A stretch of DNA of 64,000 nucleotides from Medicago truncatula (lineage: Eukaryota > Streptophyta > Magnoliopsida > Fabales > Fabaceae): NCBI RefSeq assembly GCF_003473485.1, contig NC_053045.1, positions 4,242,501 through 4,306,500 of the forward strand, given 5' to 3'. The notes under the pieces were generated by a model that searched no databases, had not been told where the DNA came from, and saw only the letters and a list, made by a program, of their open reading frames with translations. The position numbers and the translations under genes are program-made. Numbering within the stretch: the stretch's first letter is position 1; each line of letters starts with the position of its first letter. Of this stretch, positions 59,880 to 64,000 are shown piece by piece.

Positions 59880-62400
59880 AAAAAAAAAATTAATCTCCAG
59901 ATCACGTTTTTGGACCACGCCTATATAATTGGGTCAAAAATGAGAATAATCTCAAATTGCAGGGCTAGAACATGTATTTTTTATTTTACAAGGTCATTTG
60001 TCAGACATTGTATATTTTCAATTTAAACGATTAACCCTATAATAAATTAGTCAAAATTTGCTAAATGGTAAATAAAAAAAATTATAATTTGTTTCTCAAA
60101 AGACAAAATTTGACGCAACTCAACTTTTATGATATTTTGCTAATTATTTTATTGAGATTCTCAAATAAGGGAATATATTATAATAAAGTAAGCTAAATAT
60201 GAATAAGCAAGAAAAATTTGGACATATGAAATTTTGGGCTCCTCTTTTGTGTAGAAACTTTTTATGTTTTAAATATGTCTAAAAAAATCATTCGAAGATA
60301 TATATTGATTTAATAGAAGAGACTAAACCGGTGTACATAAAAAAAAATAGGAAACGTCAGTGTGTTACTTTTTTTTATGGGAATGAAAAAATTCATAATT
60401 TTATAAGGATAAAAATATATTTGAAATTAAAATTAAAAGAGTTCAAAAAGAAGTTGATTTATAAAGTAATATCGTGTATTTATACATCAATAAAGAGATA
60501 ATAGGACCTTCACCAAAACAAAAACAAAAAGATAGTAGGACTGAAATATAAAAGTGGATTGTTTATCCTATCCTATTCTCTCCTATTATCATAAATGTCT
60601 CAAGTTCAAAGGCTCGCATTGTTAAAAAGGGTGTTCGTGGACCAGTTCAATTTGATTTTGACTAAATAGATTGCTCAAACTGGTAAAAAAACATACATTA
60701 TTTTGAATTTGGTTTTCACGTTTTTTGAATAATACTTGAGCCGAACTCATTTGATATATTACGGGTTGGTTTGAGTTGAATTGATCATCATCAAATGATG
60801 ACATTTGTTTAATAACATCTATCTATTAACATTACAAGCTAAGAAGAGGAAAATTCCACCTCATTCTTATTGATTTTTAATAAAAAAAATTATTGTTTAA
60901 TTGAGATATTTTAGTACTCGTACATCTATTGTCAAAAATGCTAAATTGTTGATTAACAAGACCTTTGTACACACTATTTCGCTCGTTGCGAATGTTTCGT
61001 TGACGCTCAACAAACCTCCCTTTGCGCTCAAAAATTGGTGAACCAAATGTCTAATTTTTTTTCATGTGATCATATCCTTGCCACTGAAACACTAACCCTC
61101 AGGGTGCATCATCGCTTAAACTTGTATTGTTAAACCGTTGTCGCTAAGCCCTATCAAACCCAACACCTCCTTACCGCGAGAATTATATTGTCCTTGATCA
61201 CCATGTCAGATCGCTTTCCGACGTCTTGAACTCACCATAGACCAATCACGCATACCCCCCCCCCCCCCCCCCCCCCCCCAATGTGTGTCGCTCTGACTAT
61301 AACCCTACTCCTCCTGTTGAACCTCACCACGGGCGGATGAAACTATTGACGCGGTTGTCCATGGTGATTCCAAAAGGAGCTAATATAAAATAAATTTAAA
61401 AAAAATAAAAACTTTTTCTATTTTGATGAATTGATTTTGCTTATTCTTCCAATTATGCGATGAACATGATCACACAATCAAGGAACCCAGAGGTTTTTTT
61501 TTGTTGAAACAACGCTCCTTCTCCCTCTATGTATTTTCCTTATGGGTTCTCCTGCTTGCATCTGAATTGTTTTTCAAAGGTAAAATGTTAAGACAACAAA
61601 TTAGTCATTCAAACTAAATAAAAACCATACAAACTAGATAGGTCGGATCAAATTGAAATAAGAAAAACGAATATGTACACAACCCATGACAACTTTCAGA
61701 TATTAAAGTCTTGAAAATATTTAAGGAATAAAAATTTTCATGAACCACTATGAATAAGAAATGAGGTCATAAGAAGACAGAGTCCTAAAATAAAATAAAA
61801 TCAATACTAAAAACGAACCGATGTTACAAATCAATCAAATATGTTCAATGCAACGACAAACCGTGCAAAAGAAGACAGACAATAGATAACCAAATGAATA
61901 ATCATCTAGAGTAGATCAATGTAACAAACCAGAGTCCTAAAATCATACTAAACTTCATGGAGTTTACTATTACAAAATTACACTTGTAAAAGCTATATAT
62001 GAAATAAAATAAAAATGTAGCTGAACTCCCAGCAATAGATAGATAAAAACCTCTGACAAGAGACAACCTAGCTTTAAAATAAGCAAACAAGGAAAATTAA
62101 CTAAAGAAGAGAATGACCCACCAATCAGAATTTCCCTTAAGCTAAAGCCTCCCATACTCTTAATGTAATGGAGCAAAAACATGAAATATGCTTAATTTTT
62201 GTAATCAAAATATAAAAGAGTGATTTTTCACTCTTAAAATTATCTAAAGTTTCTGAAACATGGGCTATTTATTTAATAAACGATACACATTTAACAAAAT
62301 ATGACATGGGTAGTTTACAATCCATTTATTATATATAAAGAAATCATAACACTCATCTATTCCTAATATCCATACTCTTCAACCTCTTAGGTAAAGCTAT
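59880..62400. other. Intergenic stretch with no gene recognised
   Basis: AT-rich sequence with no recognisable coding pattern on either strand. It contains the poly-C run at 61255-61279 and a stretch at 60627-60790 with gggtgttcgtggacc and ccaa/ggttt-like words that resembles a degenerate hAT MITE, without definable ends. Confidence 0.5.
61255..61279. repeat. Homopolymer run of 25 C
   Basis: 25 consecutive C on the plus strand in otherwise AT-rich DNA. It may be real (G-quadruplex-prone on the minus strand) or mark an assembly weakness. Confidence 0.9.
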
Positions 62401-62416
62401 ATGCTAATGAAAATAA

Positions 62417-63649
62417 TCAACCATGCATTCCTTCAATTGGAAGAAGGCTTTCATTATAAATAACCGTCTGACAACATTTATACCTTCCTTTAACCCTAAT
62501 ATCTTCAATCACCTCAGTATTTAAGTCAAACCTTGCAACTTCTTCGTCCTTCTTCATGTAAAATATATCAGCATTCTTTCCAACTCCAATAGGTTCTTCC
62601 ACGCCATATAAGGGTCCGATTTTAAAAAGCCTTGTCCAAGATTCCGCGACACCAATTTCACCCAAAATTGATATGAAAAAATAAAATGGATCGTCTTCAT
62701 ACTCAATCATAGCAATGAACTCTTTCAACACCACCATATGTTTAAAAAATCTACCCCAATTATAGTTGAAGGGTGTTGTAATGAAGACCTCATCACTCAA
62801 GTTAAATGATACCAACACCTCATCCCCGTCGTAATCTTCATATCCCCACCAATGGCACATCCCTTGGCAATACACCGATTTACCGGCGTTTTGCCACTGG
62901 TCAGTCCAAGTATGATTTGGCATTTCAACTTCAAGATCCCTCCAACTGTTACTTTTTAGGCTATATATCTGCCATACAGACTCATCACTTGGATCATCAT
63001 CCTCCTCGATATCTTCAAAGAAACAAAAATATCGAATTAACTTGTAGTCATCTGTGACAGGATCATAACCAAACCCGTGAATGTTAATGAAAGTATGTAT
63101 TGTAGGTAGATCTTCAAAAACAGATCCAGGGGGAAATGCTTTGAGAATTGTGTGCTCAAAGGAGCCATTAGGAATGGCCTTGAATTCATCCGTAGATGGA
63201 TTCCACAATACAACTTTTTGTTCAAGTTTGTAAAAAATATAAGTTGTGTCAACTCTAATACCTCCTTGACAAAGACAAAGTATGCCATTAACAACGGAAC
63301 CAACTATAAAGATAGCTTTGGAATCTTCTTCAAATAGAGGTGGCCAATCTAACTTGACGCTATTCTCAAATGTATCACCAGAAAGCAAAAACATTTTATC
63401 AACACGACCATAGCCGTATGCAGGAGTCACCTTAAGGAGGAGGCGTGAATTTTGATGATCGTCATATCTAGATCTTGATAAGAAAAAATTGTTGCGGTAC
63501 ACGCTCATGAATTGAGGATTTTCAAATAAATTAGCCCAAAATTTACATACACATGTAAATCGCTTCAAAGATTTCAAAGGCAATTTGGATACAATATCAA
63601 AAGAAAGATCATGAGGTATATGGTTGCTAACCTTTTTTGTGAGTGCCAT
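62417..63649 (-). CDS. F-box protein with F-box-associated (FBA_1-type) domain
   Basis: Single exon of 410 residues. Start chosen at the ATG at 63649 (MALTKK): the F-box follows within 10 residues, whereas the 72 codons upstream look like promoter repeat and are shared in part with the non-coding 59.2-kb block. The F-box (residues 10-50) shows IPHDLSFDIVSKLPLKSLKR and CVCKFW. The associated domain shows VNGILCL, LWNPSTDEFKAIP, GFGYDPVTDDYKLIR and VWQIYSLKSNSWRD, the typical FBA_1 string. Such proteins bind Skp1 in SCF ubiquitin ligases and recruit targets through the C-terminal domain; the target is unknown. Legumes have large families of this type. Confidence 0.88.
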   Translation of the reverse strand: MALTKKVSNHIPHDLSFDIVSKLPLKSLKRFTCVCKFWANLFENPQFMSVYRNNFFLSRSRYDDHQNSRLLLKVTPAYGYGRVDKMFLLSGDTFENSVKLDWPPLFEEDSKAIFIVGSVVNGILCLCQGGIRVDTTYIFYKLEQKVVLWNPSTDEFKAIPNGSFEHTILKAFPPGSVFEDLPTIHTFINIHGFGYDPVTDDYKLIRYFCFFEDIEEDDDPSDESVWQIYSLKSNSWRDLEVEMPNHTWTDQWQNAGKSVYCQGMCHWWGYEDYDGDEVLVSFNLSDEVFITTPFNYNWGRFFKHMVVLKEFIAMIEYEDDPFYFFISILGEIGVAESWTRLFKIGPLYGVEEPIGVGKNADIFYMKKDEEVARFDLNTEVIEDIRVKGRYKCCQTVIYNESLLPIEGMHG

Positions 63650-63765
63650 TGATTCCTTTAATTGCATACAGACAGAGACCATCAAATGAAAACTAATGCG
63701 AAAAATGAAATTCTGAAAGCGTAAAGCGGTAGTGGCTGCGTTTTGTTTTTTTCCTGATTTCGTGA

Positions 63766-64000
63766 AGATGATGAGTTGATGGGCCTCATCAAAAAAGAAG
63801 TAGGTTGGGCTTAGATTAGAGTCTCCTTTTTTAAAACTTTTTTTCCCACCCTCCGCACTTCTCACACACCCTCCGTAATTCTAAAAAATTTCCAAGTTGA
63901 TGAACCATTTTTATTTCCCAGTTTTGGATTATATAATCTGAATCCCCTAAAAATATTCACCAGTAGTATGGCCTCTACCCCTACTGTGCCTGCTCTCGCC
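63766..64000. repeat. Upstream block shared with the S17 gene (F-box copy)
   Basis: Matches 59174-59345 (gatgatgagttgatgggcctc, tgggcttagattagagtctcc, cccaccctccgcacttctcac, then ctctacccctactgtgcctgctctcgcc). The copy runs to the window edge. Confidence 0.8.

Noticed and set aside
63650-63865. 72-codon N-terminal extension of the F-box gene
   Set aside because: It lies in promoter-type sequence partly shared with the non-coding 59.2-kb block; the ATG at 63649 sits just before the F-box as in related proteins.

Overview
The window looks like plant nuclear DNA, most likely a legume close to Medicago truncatula. The evidence is AT-rich intergenic sequence, GT-AG introns, several classes of MITE, a Helitron and legume-style TIR-NBS-LRR genes. 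Species is an inference from gene style; no search was possible.

Layout. 0-5 kb: the last exon of an F-box/FBD-like gene (+), a decayed fragment that reads like VPS13, a second copy of the F-box/FBD tail, and a two-exon gene for a small secreted Cys-rich peptide. 5-50 kb: a head-to-tail tandem array of five TIR-NBS-LRR (TNL) loci, all on the minus strand, plus one detached 3' TNL fragment. Three loci (TNL-1, TNL-4, TNL-5) have open reading frames through all four core exons. TNL-2 has two frameshifts and TNL-3 has two nonsense codons. The unit repeats 3' flank, LRR/C-JID exon, first LRR exon, NB-ARC exon, TIR exon, then a conserved upstream module and a W-box-containing promoter. 51-54.6 kb: an LRR receptor-like kinase (minus). 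58-59 kb: a two-exon S17 ribosomal protein gene (minus). 62.4-63.6 kb: an F-box protein gene (minus) whose upstream sequence resembles that of the S17 gene.

Mobile DNA fills the spaces: a 5-kb Helitron with RPA-like and Pif1-like helicase remnants and a hairpin/CTAG 3' end (ends 18501); a Mutator-type MITE (9-bp target duplication); a hAT-type MITE (8-bp target duplication) in intron 1 of TNL-3; two Stowaway-like MITEs; an LTR-like block; SINE-like pieces; and three remnants of non-LTR retrotransposon/RNase H coding sequence in the TNL spacers.

The most unusual signal is in front of the TIR exons. In four of five TNL loci there are two or three short upstream blocks with conserved splice sites, open reading frames and phase-0 junctions. 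These could splice in frame to the TIR exon and add about 54-81 residues before the usual TIR start. I do not recognise this extension. TNL-5 has lost one block and TNL-3 has lost the usual TIR start codon. Whether the blocks are translated or are 5'-UTR exons needs transcript evidence.

Working together: TNLs are cytoplasmic or nuclear immune receptors whose TIR domains act as NAD-cleaving enzymes when the NB-ARC/LRR part is activated by a pathogen effector. The W-boxes suggest WRKY control. The receptor kinase, ribosomal protein and F-box gene appear to be unrelated neighbours.
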